Shown here: one piece after another, positions 12,288 through 34,532 of the stretch
Layout: each line of letters begins with the position of its first letter
How positions within the stretch are numbered: position 1 is the stretch's first letter
NCBI RefSeq assembly: GCF_001612785.1
Contig: NZ_BDBC01000010.1
Coordinates: forward strand, 186,001 to 250,000
From: Nocardia beijingensis NBRC 16342
Lineage (GTDB): Bacteria > Actinomycetota > Actinomycetes > Mycobacteriales > Mycobacteriaceae
Direction of reading: 5' to 3'
DNA length: 64,000 bases
Translations under genes and position numbers: made by a program
The notes under the pieces: generated by a model
What the model was told of the DNA's origin: nothing
Database searches by the model: none
The model's input: only the letters and a program-made list of their open reading frames with translations

Positions 12288-13382
12288 ATGCCGGTGAGCG
12301 ACGTGATGCAGGTACGCACCCGAATTCGCACGGTTGGTCAGCGCGGCGGCGCGGCCGGTCACCGGTTCCGGACGGTCGTGGCCGGGTGCGCCGCGCTTCT
12401 GCTCGCGGGCTGCGGCGGCGCCACCGACGACTCCCCCTCCATCGTGCGCACCACCACCAACATCGCCGGCGCGGGCGTGGTGGGGCTGGAGCGCGACACC
12501 ACCCGGGCGTGCGCGCTGCCGAGCGCGCCGGATCCGGCGGCCGGCGACACCCGCAGCGTCACCCACGCGGCGGGCGTTTCCGAGGTGCCCGCCGACCCGC
12601 AGCGCATCGTCGTGCTCAGCACTTCCGCGCTGGACGCGGTCTGCGCGCTCGGCCTGTGGGAGCGGGTCGTGGGGACGGCGACCATCGACGGGCCGAGCCC
12701 GCAACCGGCCTACCTGGGCACCGGCGTGCTGAAGATTCCCGGCGTCGGCACCGTCGCGCAGCCGGACCCGGCTCGGATCGCCGCCATGCACCCCGATCTG
12801 ATCCTCGGCGAGAACCCCGCGGGCGCAGCGACTTTCAGCGCGTTGCAGGCCATCGCACCGACCGTGCTGGTCGGTTCGAACAACAGTTGGCAGGCCGAAT
12901 TCGCGGCATTCGCGGCGGGTATGGGACGGCGCGACGCGGCGGAGACCGCATTGCAGAACTACCGCACCGAGGCGCGCGACACCGGCGCCGCGCTGGCGGC
13001 CGGCCAGACCCAGGCGTCGGTCATCAGGTTCACCGCCGACGCCCAGCGGGTGCAGGGCAGCGACAGCTTCTCCGGCCAGGTGCTCGCCGACGCGGGCGTG
13101 CAGCGTCCCGCCGCGCAGCGCGGCACCTCGTTCGACGTGCGCGAGGACGAGTTCGCCACCAAGGCGGAGGGCGACGTGATCTACGTGATCCTCGCCGGCC
13201 AGGAGGGCAAGGAACACGGCGAGAAGGTGCTGCGCGGCGACGCGTGGAAGGAACTCGGCGCCGCCACCGATCGCCGGGTGTTCGCCGTGGAGGACACCGT
13301 CTGGCACGGCGACGGCCTCACCGCCGCCCACGCCCTGCTCACCGACCTGCGCAACACGCTCAACGGCTACGTGACCGACTGA
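12288..13382 (+). CDS. fecB: FecB-like iron-siderophore substrate-binding lipoprotein
   Basis: A 364-residue lipoprotein. A hydrophobic signal ends in LLLAGC, with Cys42 as the lipidation site, followed by an Ser/Thr-rich linker. The mature part is a periplasmic-binding fold of the FecB/BtuF type: PQRIVVLSTSALDAVCALGL, then PARIAAMHPDLILGENP, and DVIYVILAGQEG near the end. Such proteins present ferric-siderophore or related ligands to an ABC importer. A second in-frame ATG at 12306 is possible. Gene order (serB-ctaD-fecB) is the same as in M. tuberculosis Rv3042c-Rv3044, so its closeness to the NRPS is better explained by an ancestral position than by a dedicated role. No permease or ATPase partner is next to it. 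Confidence 0.82.
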   Translation: MPVSDVMQVRTRIRTVGQRGGAAGHRFRTVVAGCAALLLAGCGGATDDSPSIVRTTTNIAGAGVVGLERDTTRACALPSAPDPAAGDTRSVTHAAGVSEVPADPQRIVVLSTSALDAVCALGLWERVVGTATIDGPSPQPAYLGTGVLKIPGVGTVAQPDPARIAAMHPDLILGENPAGAATFSALQAIAPTVLVGSNNSWQAEFAAFAAGMGRRDAAETALQNYRTEARDTGAALAAGQTQASVIRFTADAQRVQGSDSFSGQVLADAGVQRPAAQRGTSFDVREDEFATKAEGDVIYVILAGQEGKEHGEKVLRGDAWKELGAATDRRVFAVEDTVWHGDGLTAAHALLTDLRNTLNGYVTD

Positions 13383-13385
13383 CCG

Positions 13386-13407
13386 CCCACCCCCTTGGGT
13401 GGGGTTT
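13386..13407 (+). terminator. Hairpin after the FecB-like gene
   Basis: CCCACCC at 13386-13392 pairs with GGGTGGG at 13397-13403 across CCTT and is followed by GTTT. It starts four bases after the stop codon, so it probably terminates the lipoprotein gene and separates it from the NRPS locus. Confidence 0.65.
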
Positions 13408-13519
13408 CCCCCACCCTGGGAGTGCGCGGACCAGCGCTGGGGTTGCTGTCGAAAAGCCCTTTCGAGGACGAGATTCAGAGGTACGCAAACAACCTCTCCA
13501 TCGACCTCGAGGACACGAC

Positions 13520-13981
13520 ATGCACACGCTGACCGATTCGCTCGCCGACAACCTGTACTCCCTGCCGGTGGCACAGCCCGTCGCCGAGGTCGATCCGCAC
13601 GCGGTCGTGGCGTCCACCGCCGATTGCGACCTGACCTACGCCGAGTTGGATCGCTGGTCCAACCGCATGGCCCGGCTGCTGCTTCGCCTCGGCGCCGGAC
13701 CCGGCACCCGGATCGCGGTGGCGATCGACCAGCCGATCGAGTCCGTCGTGGCCGAGCGCGCCGCCACCAAGCTCGGCGCCGTCACCGTCCCGGTGACCGA
13801 CGACGGCTCCTACACGCTCGGCACCGCGGTCGGCATCACCACCAAGGACCAGCAGCCCGAGTCGGCGGACGAGATCACCTGGCTGGTGCTGGACGAGCGC
13901 TCCACCCTGCAGCGCTACCTGACCAGCTCCTCGGCCCCGCTGCGGGCGGCCGACCTGGATCTTCTCCCGAAGGCCGCCTGA
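13520..13981 (+). CDS. Free-standing N-terminal piece of an NRPS adenylation domain
   Basis: A 153-residue intact frame. Residues about 37-85 (LTYAELDRWSNRMARLLLRL... ESVVAERAATKLGAVTVPV) match the A1 and A2 core motifs of amino-acid adenylation domains and are close to adenylation domain 2 of the NRPS that follows. After that the usual YPxERIEHML is replaced by a short unrelated stretch, and the protein ends (WLVLDERSTLQRY... LLPKAA) just before where the ATP-binding A3 loop would begin. It therefore lacks the A3-A10 motifs and cannot adenylate alone. It has its own ATG with GAGGA upstream, and hairpins lie on both sides. It may be a remnant of a lost module or a functional accessory piece. 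Confidence 0.75.
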   Translation: MHTLTDSLADNLYSLPVAQPVAEVDPHAVVASTADCDLTYAELDRWSNRMARLLLRLGAGPGTRIAVAIDQPIESVVAERAATKLGAVTVPVTDDGSYTLGTAVGITTKDQQPESADEITWLVLDERSTLQRYLTSSSAPLRAADLDLLPKAA

Positions 13982-14001
13982 CCGGACCCGAACCCATCCC
14001 C

Positions 14002-14031
14002 CGCGACCCGAACAGCGATGTTCGGGTCGCG
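14002..14031. terminator. Perfect 13-bp hairpin between the adenylation fragment and the NRPS
   Basis: CGCGACCCGAACA at 14002-14014 pairs with its exact complement at 14019-14031 across a GCGA tetraloop. It starts 20 bases after the fragment's stop and about 150 bases before the NRPS start. It could terminate the fragment's transcript or act as an attenuator in the NRPS leader. Confidence 0.7.
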
Positions 14032-14179
14032 CAGTGTGCCCAATACCCCGCAGCGCCGACCGCGCCGGTTCAGAATTGAGTTGCCGCGTGCTGTGCGGCG
14101 GCACGTACTACCGGTACCGCGGTGGCTGCGGGCGGTCACTGCCGATCGGCCCGATCGCGGTCAGAACGTAGGACACGTC

Positions 14180-27474
<13,295 letters not shown>

Positions 27475-27478
<4 letters not shown>

Positions 27479-28461
27479 ATTCCGACCAAGGAGTCGTCGT
27501 CGAGGGGATCGAGAAATCCTTCGGCGCGGTGAAGGCGTTGCGCGGAGTCGACTTCGCGGCCGAGCCGGGCGAGGTGCTCGGCATCCTGGGGCCGAACGGC
27601 GCGGGCAAGACCACCACGGTGAACGTCCTGTCCACGCTGATCCGGCCGGACCGAGGTCGCGCGACGGTCGCGGGCCACGACGTGCTGGCCGATCCGGCCG
27701 CCGTCCGCCGCAGCATCATGCTGACCGGGCAGTACGCCGCGCTGGACGACATGCTCAGCGGCTACGAGAACCTCGTGATGTTCGGCAGGCTGATGGGCTT
27801 GCGCAAGCGGGCCGCCCGCGCCCGCGCGGACGAACTGCTCGCCGAGTTCGACCTCGAGCGCGCGGCGGGCCGCCGGGTCGGCACCTACTCCGGCGGCATG
27901 CGCAGGCGCATCGACATCGCCTGCGGTCTGGTGGTGCGGCCCGACGTGGTGTTCCTGGACGAGCCGACCACCGGGCTCGATCCGCGCAGCAGGCAAGGGG
28001 TCTGGGATCTGGTCGCCGGCTTCAAGAAGGCTGGCATCACCACCCTGCTCACCACCCAGTACCTGGAGGAGGCCGACGCGCTCAGCGACCGGATCATCGT
28101 CATCGATCACGGCAAGGTGATCGCCCACGGCACGGCCGACGAACTGAAGGCGCGCACGGGCGGCAGCTACTGCGAGGTGGTGCCGCTGAATCTGAAGGAC
28201 CTGCCCGCCATCGCCGCCGCCCTCGGTTCGCTGTTGCCGCCGGAGAACCGGGACGCGCTCGGCCCCGATTCCGACCGGATCGCCGTCCCCGCTCCGGACG
28301 GCGCGAAGACGCTGCTCGAGGCGCTGCGCCGACTGGACAGCGCCGGCTTCGACCTGGTGGACGTCGCACTGCGCCGTCCATCGCTCGACGACGTGTTCCT
28401 CCAGCTGACCGGGCATCTGGCGACGACGGAGGAGCGCGCGCGGCGGGAGGTCGCGTCGTGA
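27475..28461 (+). CDS. DrrA-like ABC exporter ATP-binding protein
   Basis: A 328-residue ATPase of the daunorubicin-resistance type. Walker [10 protein letters not shown], signature YSGGMRRR, Walker B VVFLDEP and the DrrA-typical [11 protein letters not shown] (Gln in place of the H-loop His in this subfamily) are present. The C-terminal extension ending [14 protein letters not shown] is also characteristic of DrrA. It overlaps the NRPS stop by four bases (ATGA) and the next permease by GTGA, so the three proteins are probably made together. Inferred role: energising export of the NRPS peptide. Confidence 0.93.
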
Positions 28462-29276
28462 CGGCGGCGACCTGGCTCAGCCAGACCCGCGCCGCGCCGC
28501 TGCGTCCGCAGCAGTGGTGGGTGCTGACCACCCGGCTGATCGTGCCGTCGGTGCAGACCGGCGAGGTGCTCACCTCGGTGCTGGCGCCCGTGACGTTCAC
28601 AGCCAGCTTCTACATCCCGCTGAAAACCATCATGACCGTCATCGGCACCGGCTTCAGCAGTTACGCGCAGTACATGATGCCGCTGGTGATCCTGCAGGCC
28701 GCCGCGTTCACCGCGGTCTCGGCGGCCTTCCGCGCCGCCACCGATTCGGTCGCCGGGCTGAACCGGCGCTTCGGCTCGATGCCGATCGGCCCGCTGGTGC
28801 CGGTGACGGCGCGGCTGTCCGGCAGCGTCTTCCGCCTGGTCATCGCGTTGATCGCGGCGTTGATCTGCGGCCACGTCATCGGGTTCCGCTTCTATCTCGG
28901 CGCGGCGCACATCCTCGGCTTCGTGCTGTTCTCGTTGCTCATCGGGGTCGCGCTGATCTGGGGCGGGGATGTCATCGGCACCTTGTCGCGCAACCCGGAG
29001 GCGACGGCGCAGGCACTGGTATTGCCGCCGCTGATCCTCGGCATGCTGTCCACCGGTATCGCTCCCGCCGACCAGTTCCCGGCGTGGGTGCAACCGTTCG
29101 TGCGCAATCAGCCGGTGTCGCAGTGGGCCATCGCCCTACGGGCATTCGCCGGTGACAGCGGGCCGAACGCGGGTGAGGTGACCTGGTCGCTGATGTTTCC
29201 GCCGGTGGCCTGGGCGCTGGGATACCTGGGCGTCAGCATCCTGATGTCGCTGCGGCTCAGCTCGAGGAGGGCGTGA
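28458..29276 (+). CDS. DrrB-like ABC-2 type permease
   Basis: A 272-residue membrane protein with six hydrophobic segments, starting at the GTG at 28458 that overlaps the ATPase stop. The segment GDVIGTLSRNPEATAQALVLPP resembles the conserved region of ABC-2/DrrB permeases, and PAWVQPFVRNQPVSQWAIALR the loop before the last membrane helix. It should pair with the ATPase at 27475 and the permease at 29276 as a heteromeric exporter. Orientation, overlap and family all point to efflux, not import. Confidence 0.88.
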   Translation: MTAATWLSQTRAAPLRPQQWWVLTTRLIVPSVQTGEVLTSVLAPVTFTASFYIPLKTIMTVIGTGFSSYAQYMMPLVILQAAAFTAVSAAFRAATDSVAGLNRRFGSMPIGPLVPVTARLSGSVFRLVIALIAALICGHVIGFRFYLGAAHILGFVLFSLLIGVALIWGGDVIGTLSRNPEATAQALVLPPLILGMLSTGIAPADQFPAWVQPFVRNQPVSQWAIALRAFAGDSGPNAGEVTWSLMFPPVAWALGYLGVSILMSLRLSSRRA

Positions 29277-30094
29277 TGGCACTGCTGACCGACCACCGGG
29301 ATCAGTTGCTCACCGGCTCGGAGATGTCGGTGTCCGCACTGCTGCGGCACACGCTCATCCAGACCCAGCGACTCCTGCTGCGCTGGGCGCGCAACCCGGT
29401 CACGCTGCTGGAGACGCTGATCATCCCGTGCCTGCTGCTGGTCATGCTGAACACCGTGATCGGCGGGCAGATCAAGAAGTTCACCGGCGAGAGCCCGCTC
29501 TACGGCTCGGTGCCGATGGTCGCCTTGGTCGGCGCGCTCTCCGGTGCGGTCGCCGGGGGTGTGCTGCTGGGCCGCGAACGCGACGCGGGCCTGCTCGCCC
29601 GCTTCTGGGTGCTGCCGGTGCACCGCGCCTCCGGTCTCGCCTCGCGGGTGCTCGCCGAGGGCTGCCGCATCTTCGCGTGCACCCTCGCCGTCGTGCTGGT
29701 CGGCTTCGTGCTCGGGTTCCGCTTCCACGAGGGCGTCGCGGCGACGATCGCCTTCCTGTTCCTCCCGATGCTCTTCGGCCTGGCCTTCGCCACCGTCGTC
29801 ACCTCGGTCGCCGTGTTCACCGCGAAAGCGACGCTCGTGGAGGGCATCACGATCCTGACCTCGCTGATGATGTTCTTCAGCACCGGCTTCGTGCCGCTGG
29901 TCGCCTTCCCGAAATGGATCCAGCCGGTGGTGCGCAACCAACCCATGTCGGCCGGGGTCGACGCCATGCGGGCGCTCGCCTTCGGCGGGCCGCTCGCGCG
30001 CCCGCTCACCCTCACCGTCCTGTGGTCGCTGGGCGCGATCGTCCTGTTCGCCGTGCCCGCGAGCATCGGCTACCGCAGGGCCAGCAGGCGCTGA
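29276..30094 (+). CDS. DrrC-like ABC-2 type permease
   Basis: A 272-residue permease with six membrane segments, starting at the ATG at 29276, five bases after GGAGG and overlapping the previous stop (TGATG); a GTG at 29273 is possible. It carries the same pre-helix loop as its neighbour (FPKWIQPVVRNQPMSAGVDAMR), so the two permeases are paralogues. Three-gene DrrABC exporters are known for lipid and antibiotic export in actinobacteria. It ends the apparent NRPS-exporter operon; a 93-base gap follows. Confidence 0.88.
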   Translation: MALLTDHRDQLLTGSEMSVSALLRHTLIQTQRLLLRWARNPVTLLETLIIPCLLLVMLNTVIGGQIKKFTGESPLYGSVPMVALVGALSGAVAGGVLLGRERDAGLLARFWVLPVHRASGLASRVLAEGCRIFACTLAVVLVGFVLGFRFHEGVAATIAFLFLPMLFGLAFATVVTSVAVFTAKATLVEGITILTSLMMFFSTGFVPLVAFPKWIQPVVRNQPMSAGVDAMRALAFGGPLARPLTLTVLWSLGAIVLFAVPASIGYRRASRR

Positions 30095-30187
30095 GCCACA
30101 CAGCGAACTCCCAGCGGGAACCCAGCCGAACCCGAGTGCCCGTTCCTAACGTCGCGGAAGACGAATCGGCGATCGAAAGGACGGACA

Positions 30188-31117
30188 GTGAGCGCACGAC
30201 GCGATGAGGTGCACGAGCACGATCTCGGCCTCGCACACGACATGAAAGTGCTGATGCCCCGGCGGCGCGCCCTGTTCTTCCTCGGGGCGAGCGCGGGCGC
30301 GGCGGCGGTCGCGGCCAGTTGCGCGTCGGCGTCGGACGACACCGCGGCCACGACGACCGCCGCCGCATCCACCACCACGCAATCCGGCGCCACCGCCGCC
30401 GCCCCCCAGGAGACCGCGGGACCGTACCCGGGCGACGGGTCGAACGGACCCAACATCCTCGTCGAGTCCGGCGTGGTGCGCAGCGACATCACCAGCTCGT
30501 TCGGATCCTACTCCGGTGTCGCGCAAGGCGTCCCGATGACGCTCGAACTGACGCTGCGCGACTTGGCGAAGAACGGCGCCGCCGGAGCGGGCATGGCGGT
30601 GTACGTCTGGCACTGCGACCGCGACGGCAACTATTCGCTCTACAGCAGCGGTGTCACCGAGCAGAACTATCTGCGCGGCGTCCAGGTGGCGGGCGAGGAC
30701 GGCAAAGTGATCTTCACCTCGATCTTCCCGGCCTGCTACTCGGGCCGGTGGCCGCACATCCACTTCGAGGTCTACGACTCGCTCGAGACCGCCGTTGCGG
30801 GCCAGAACGCCCGCCTGACCTCCCAGATCGCACTGCCGCATGACACTTGCGATGCGGTCTTCGCCCACGATTCGGGTTACGCGCGCAGCGTCACCAATCT
30901 CTCGCAGGTCACGCTCGCCTCCGACAACGTCTTCGGCGACGGATGGGACGCGGAACTGGCCACCGTGACCGGCACGCCGTCCTCCGGGCTGCGCGTCGCG
31001 CTCACCGTCGGCGTCGCCGAGAAGTCGCAGAACACGCAGTCGGGGAACGGTTCCGGGCCGCAGCAAGGTGGGCGCGCGCCCGGCGGCGGCGCTCCCGGCG
31101 GCCGACCGCAGCGGTGA
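30188..31117 (+). CDS. Exported intradiol dioxygenase-like lipoprotein
   Basis: A 309-residue protein from the GTG at 30188. Its N-terminal region has PRRRALFFLGASAG and then AAVAASC, i.e. a twin-arginine-like signal with a lipobox cysteine, then a Thr/Ala-rich linker. The domain about 75-290 is of the intradiol ring-cleavage dioxygenase type: ETAGPYPGD, AVYVWHCDRDGNYSLY and FPACYSGRWPHIHFEVY, the last containing one Tyr and both His ligands of non-haem iron. The C-terminus is Gly/Pro-rich. Family members cleave catechols, but exported versions are poorly understood; candidate substrates are aromatic or catechol compounds outside the membrane. It follows the exporter on the same strand, and a link to the NRPS product is only a guess. 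Confidence 0.82.
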   Translation: MSARRDEVHEHDLGLAHDMKVLMPRRRALFFLGASAGAAAVAASCASASDDTAATTTAAASTTTQSGATAAAPQETAGPYPGDGSNGPNILVESGVVRSDITSSFGSYSGVAQGVPMTLELTLRDLAKNGAAGAGMAVYVWHCDRDGNYSLYSSGVTEQNYLRGVQVAGEDGKVIFTSIFPACYSGRWPHIHFEVYDSLETAVAGQNARLTSQIALPHDTCDAVFAHDSGYARSVTNLSQVTLASDNVFGDGWDAELATVTGTPSSGLRVALTVGVAEKSQNTQSGNGSGPQQGGRAPGGGAPGGRPQR

Positions 31118-31237
31118 CCGGCGGCTGCCGCCGTGACGGCGGTGCCGATGCGGTCCCCCACGTGCGCGTGCCGCACAATAAGGGCCGCGCGCGGCGCGTC
31201 CCAGCGGTCTCCCGCCGGTCGGACGCCTGCCGCCGCG

Positions 31238-31253
31238 ACACAAGGTGTTGTGC
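31238..31253. promoter_or_regulatory. NrdR-box-like site 1 upstream of nrdF
   Basis: ACACAAGGTGTTGTGC agrees with the NrdR-box consensus (acaCwAtATaTwGtgt) at 12 of 16 positions. The partner site begins exactly 32 bases downstream. Confidence 0.55.
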
Positions 31254-31269
31254 TGAGCGGACATGTCGG

Positions 31270-31285
31270 CCACAAGGAGTAGTGT
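31270..31285. promoter_or_regulatory. NrdR-box-like site 2 upstream of nrdF
   Basis: CCACAAGGAGTAGTGT agrees with the NrdR consensus at 11 of 16 positions, 32 bases after the first site; paired boxes about three helical turns apart are the known NrdR arrangement. nrdF begins 55 bases later. Confidence 0.5.
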
Positions 31286-31307
31286 CCCGAGGGTAGATAT
31301 TCCGTGA

Positions 31308-32303
<996 letters not shown>

Positions 32304-32328
32304 GCCATCGGTTAGGGTGACAGACACC

Positions 32329-32354
32329 GGGGCCCGGCAGCACTGCCGGACCCC
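32329..32354 (+). terminator. nrdF terminator hairpin
   Basis: GGGG-C-CCGGCA at 32329-32339 pairs with TGCCGG-A-CCCC at 32344-32354 across GCAC, with one C/A mismatch. It lies 25 bases after the nrdF stop. Confidence 0.7.
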
Positions 32355-32414
32355 AGCCTTGTCTCCGATTCCCGCGTTCACCGTCGGTGACCGCGTACTG
32401 ACTCTCTTCCCGTA

Positions 32415-32470
32415 AGGGCCCGGGCTTCCGCGCGGTCGACCGGCCATGATCGTCGACCGCGTCGGGCCCT
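32415..32470. terminator. Two-part hairpin between convergent nrdF and mgtE
   Basis: Outer arms AGGGCCCG (32415-32422) and CGGGCCCT (32463-32470) plus inner arms CGCGGTCGAC (32431-32440) and GTCGACCGCG (32452-32461) pair perfectly. It touches the mgtE stop codon and probably serves mgtE, possibly both genes. Confidence 0.7.
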
Positions 32471-33834
32471 CAGATGCCCAAGACCAGTTTCGCCGTCGTG
32501 AAGTAGATGATCAGGCCGGTGGCGTCGACCAGGGTGGTGACCATCGGCGCGGAGACCACCGCGGGATCGATGCGCAGCTTCTTGGCCAGCAGGGGCATGG
32601 TGCCGCCGATGGTGGCGGCCCAGCCGCAGATCAGCACCAAGGTGATGCCGACGACCAACGCGATGCGCGGACCGACGAACAGGGCGCCGATCGCCAGGCC
32701 GACCGACGCCAGCAGTGACCCGAGCACCAGACCGACGCGACATTCCCGCCAGATCACCCGGAACAGGTCCGACACGCGGACCTCGCCGACCGCCACCGCG
32801 CGCACGCAGGCGGTGGCGGCCTGCGCGCCCGCGTTACCGCCCGCGCCGATCAGCAGCGGGATGAACAACGCCAGATGCGCCGCCTGCTGCAAGGTGCCTT
32901 CGAAGAAGTCGGTCACGCTCACCGTGAGGGTCGCCGCGAACAGCAACAGCAGCAGCCACAGCGCGCGGTAACGGGCCAGCTGGAACACTCCGGCGGCCAT
33001 GTAGTGGCCTTCCCACGGCGCCGACCCGGCCTGCAGCGCGACGTCCTCGCTGTCGGCGGCCTCGATCACCTCGACCGCGTCGTCGATGGTCAACAGCCCG
33101 ACCAACCGGTCCTCGCTGTCCACCACCGGCAGGTTGATGTCGTTGGTCTCGCGCATCAGACGGGCCGCCTTCTCCGCGGCATCGGTGGCGCGCGCGAAAG
33201 CGGGCTCGGTGACCACCAGTTCCGACACCATCGTCTCCGGCTTGCTGAGCACCAGTTCGCGCAGCTCGACGATGCCGGTCAGACGCCTGCCCGCGTCGAC
33301 GACCGGCAGCGTGTACACCGTCTCGGCGTTGCCGCCCTTGGCCCGCACCATGCCGAGCGCCTCGGCCACCGTGAGGTCGCGCGGCAGCGCCACCACCTCC
33401 GGCGTCATGTACTGCCCCGCCGAGCCCTCCGGGTAGCCGAGCAGGCTCGCGGTCATCCGCCGCTCGCGCGGGCTCAGCCCGGCCAGCGCCTTCTTGGCGA
33501 CCTTGGCGGGCGCCTCGCGCAACATGCGGGCGCGATCGTCGGGCGCCATGCCCTCGACCAGGTCGCGGAAGCTCTGATCGCGCAGCCCTTGCAGGATCTG
33601 CTGCTGGTCCACCGGTTCGAGTTCTTCGAAGACGGCCAGCGCCTGGTCTTTGTCGAGCAGGCGGAACGCCATCCCGGCCCGCACGGCGTCCATCCGGGCG
33701 AGCTGATCGGCGATGACGTGCGGCGGGTGGTTGCCGAGCCAGTCCAGCGCGGCGTCCACGCGACGGGTTTCGACGATGTCCTGCAGGGATTCGGACAGCG
33801 TCGGACGTACTTCGATGATGTCGGTTTGCGACAT
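32470..33834 (-). CDS. mgtE: MgtE-type magnesium transporter
   Basis: A 454-residue Mg2+ channel. The N-terminal helical domain (residues about 15-130, LEPVDQQQILQGL, MAPDDRARML) and the two CBS domains (about 140-255, beginning YPEGSAGQYMTPEVVALP) form the cytosolic Mg2+ sensor. Five membrane helices follow, with the pore motif FIPLLIGAGGNAGAQAATA. The family imports Mg2+ and closes when internal Mg2+ is high. The ATG at 33834 follows GAGGTCC. The long, foldable leader (33993-34102) suggests further control at the RNA level. Confidence 0.95.
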   Translation of the reverse strand: MSQTDIIEVRPTLSESLQDIVETRRVDAALDWLGNHPPHVIADQLARMDAVRAGMAFRLLDKDQALAVFEELEPVDQQQILQGLRDQSFRDLVEGMAPDDRARMLREAPAKVAKKALAGLSPRERRMTASLLGYPEGSAGQYMTPEVVALPRDLTVAEALGMVRAKGGNAETVYTLPVVDAGRRLTGIVELRELVLSKPETMVSELVVTEPAFARATDAAEKAARLMRETNDINLPVVDSEDRLVGLLTIDDAVEVIEAADSEDVALQAGSAPWEGHYMAAGVFQLARYRALWLLLLLFAATLTVSVTDFFEGTLQQAAHLALFIPLLIGAGGNAGAQAATACVRAVAVGEVRVSDLFRVIWRECRVGLVLGSLLASVGLAIGALFVGPRIALVVGITLVLICGWAATIGGTMPLLAKKLRIDPAVVSAPMVTTLVDATGLIIYFTTAKLVLGI

Positions 33835-33888
33835 GAGAGGACCTCAGCACATGCGTGAGTGAACGGAGAACGCGAAATTCACACCGCG

Positions 33889-33940
33889 GGCGCCGGCCCC
33901 TGCCGTCGCGACCTGATCAGGAATGCGAAGGGGCGGCGCC
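33889..33940 (-). promoter_or_regulatory. GC-rich hairpin between the mgtE leader fold and mgtE
   Basis: GGCGCCG (33889-33895) pairs with CGGCGCC (33934-33940), and CCCC (33897-33900) with GGGG (33930-33933), around a 29-base loop. It lies between the multi-helix element upstream and the mgtE start, where an expression platform of a leader RNA would be expected. Confidence 0.45.
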
Positions 33941-33992
33941 GCGCGGCCTTCGACTGGGAGGTTCGCTGCGCATCGCTACCCCACCTCCCTCT

Positions 33993-34102
33993 CGTCGTGG
34001 CCGCGGATCTCGGTATCCGCACCGTTCTGGTCAACATCACGGGACGCGAGAACGTCCTCGTGCAGCTTACATCGCTTCGGAGACGATGATCACCTTACGA
34101 CG
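33993..34102 (-). ncRNA. Candidate structured leader RNA of mgtE (four-way junction)
   Basis: Read on the minus strand, CGUCGU (34102-34097) pairs with ACGACG (33998-33993) and encloses three hairpins: CAUCG/CGAUG at 34070-34088, GGACG/CGUCC at 34042-34057 and GCGGAU/AUCCGC at 34003-34020. The 5' part (CGUAAGGUGA, then GCUGC) and the segment GUUGACCAGA recall pieces of the Mg2+-sensing M-box (ykoK) element that often precedes mgtE. The match to that consensus is loose, so I call it a candidate only. It ends 158 bases before the mgtE start. Confidence 0.4.
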
Positions 34103-34327
34103 GACCGCTGTGACCGATGCCGCTCCGCACCGGTGTCGGCGCGTCGCGCGCCACACCACGAACCCCCGCCCCCGTTCATAGGCCATCGACCGCCGTAAGA
34201 CAGGGTTATACGCAGTCGGCGTCGAACTGTTGCTCCCATGCTTGGGAACCGGGACAGTGTGTGCCAAGCAAGTACCCCGAACCATCGGGCGCTTACCCGC
34301 ACCAGTTCAGCTCACGGAAGTCTCGAA

Positions 34328-34405
34328 GTGTCGACAGCCACCGCCTTGATCCGCCGTCGCGCGGTCGACTTCATGCGCGTTTCGCACGGAATCTGTTGCC
34401 GCTGA
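34328..34405 (+). CDS. Cysteine-containing leader peptide upstream of the sulfur ABC importer
   Basis: A 25-codon frame from a GTG, with translation MSTATALIRRRAVDFMRV followed by SHGICCR and a stop. It fits the actinobacterial leader-peptide pattern (Arg-rich centre, VDxMRV, C-terminal cysteines) found before cysteine and sulfur-assimilation genes. Tandem Cys codons just before the stop are what a cysteine-responsive attenuator would use: stalling at low cysteinyl-tRNA would permit downstream expression. It ends 127 bases before the substrate-binding protein gene. Function is inferred from pattern and position. Confidence 0.72.
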   Translation: MSTATALIRRRAVDFMRVSHGICCR

Positions 34406-34532
34406 AGCATCGCGGCCCGCATCTCCGACCGGAACCCGCACGGTCGTCCACCGCCGCATCGCTCCCGCTGTGGTGTCTCCGGACGCCGGGCGTCACATCG
34501 CACGGCGTCTTCTCGTCTTCGAAAGAACAACA

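Noticed and set aside
12288..13382. Treating the FecB-like gene as part of the NRPS cluster and so calling the product a siderophore
   Set aside because: The serB-ctaD-fecB order exists in M. tuberculosis without this NRPS, and a terminator-like hairpin separates the genes.
13982..14179. An MbtH-like gene near the NRPS start
   Set aside because: No frame here or downstream carries the NxEGQ/SLWP-type motifs; one may exist elsewhere in the genome.
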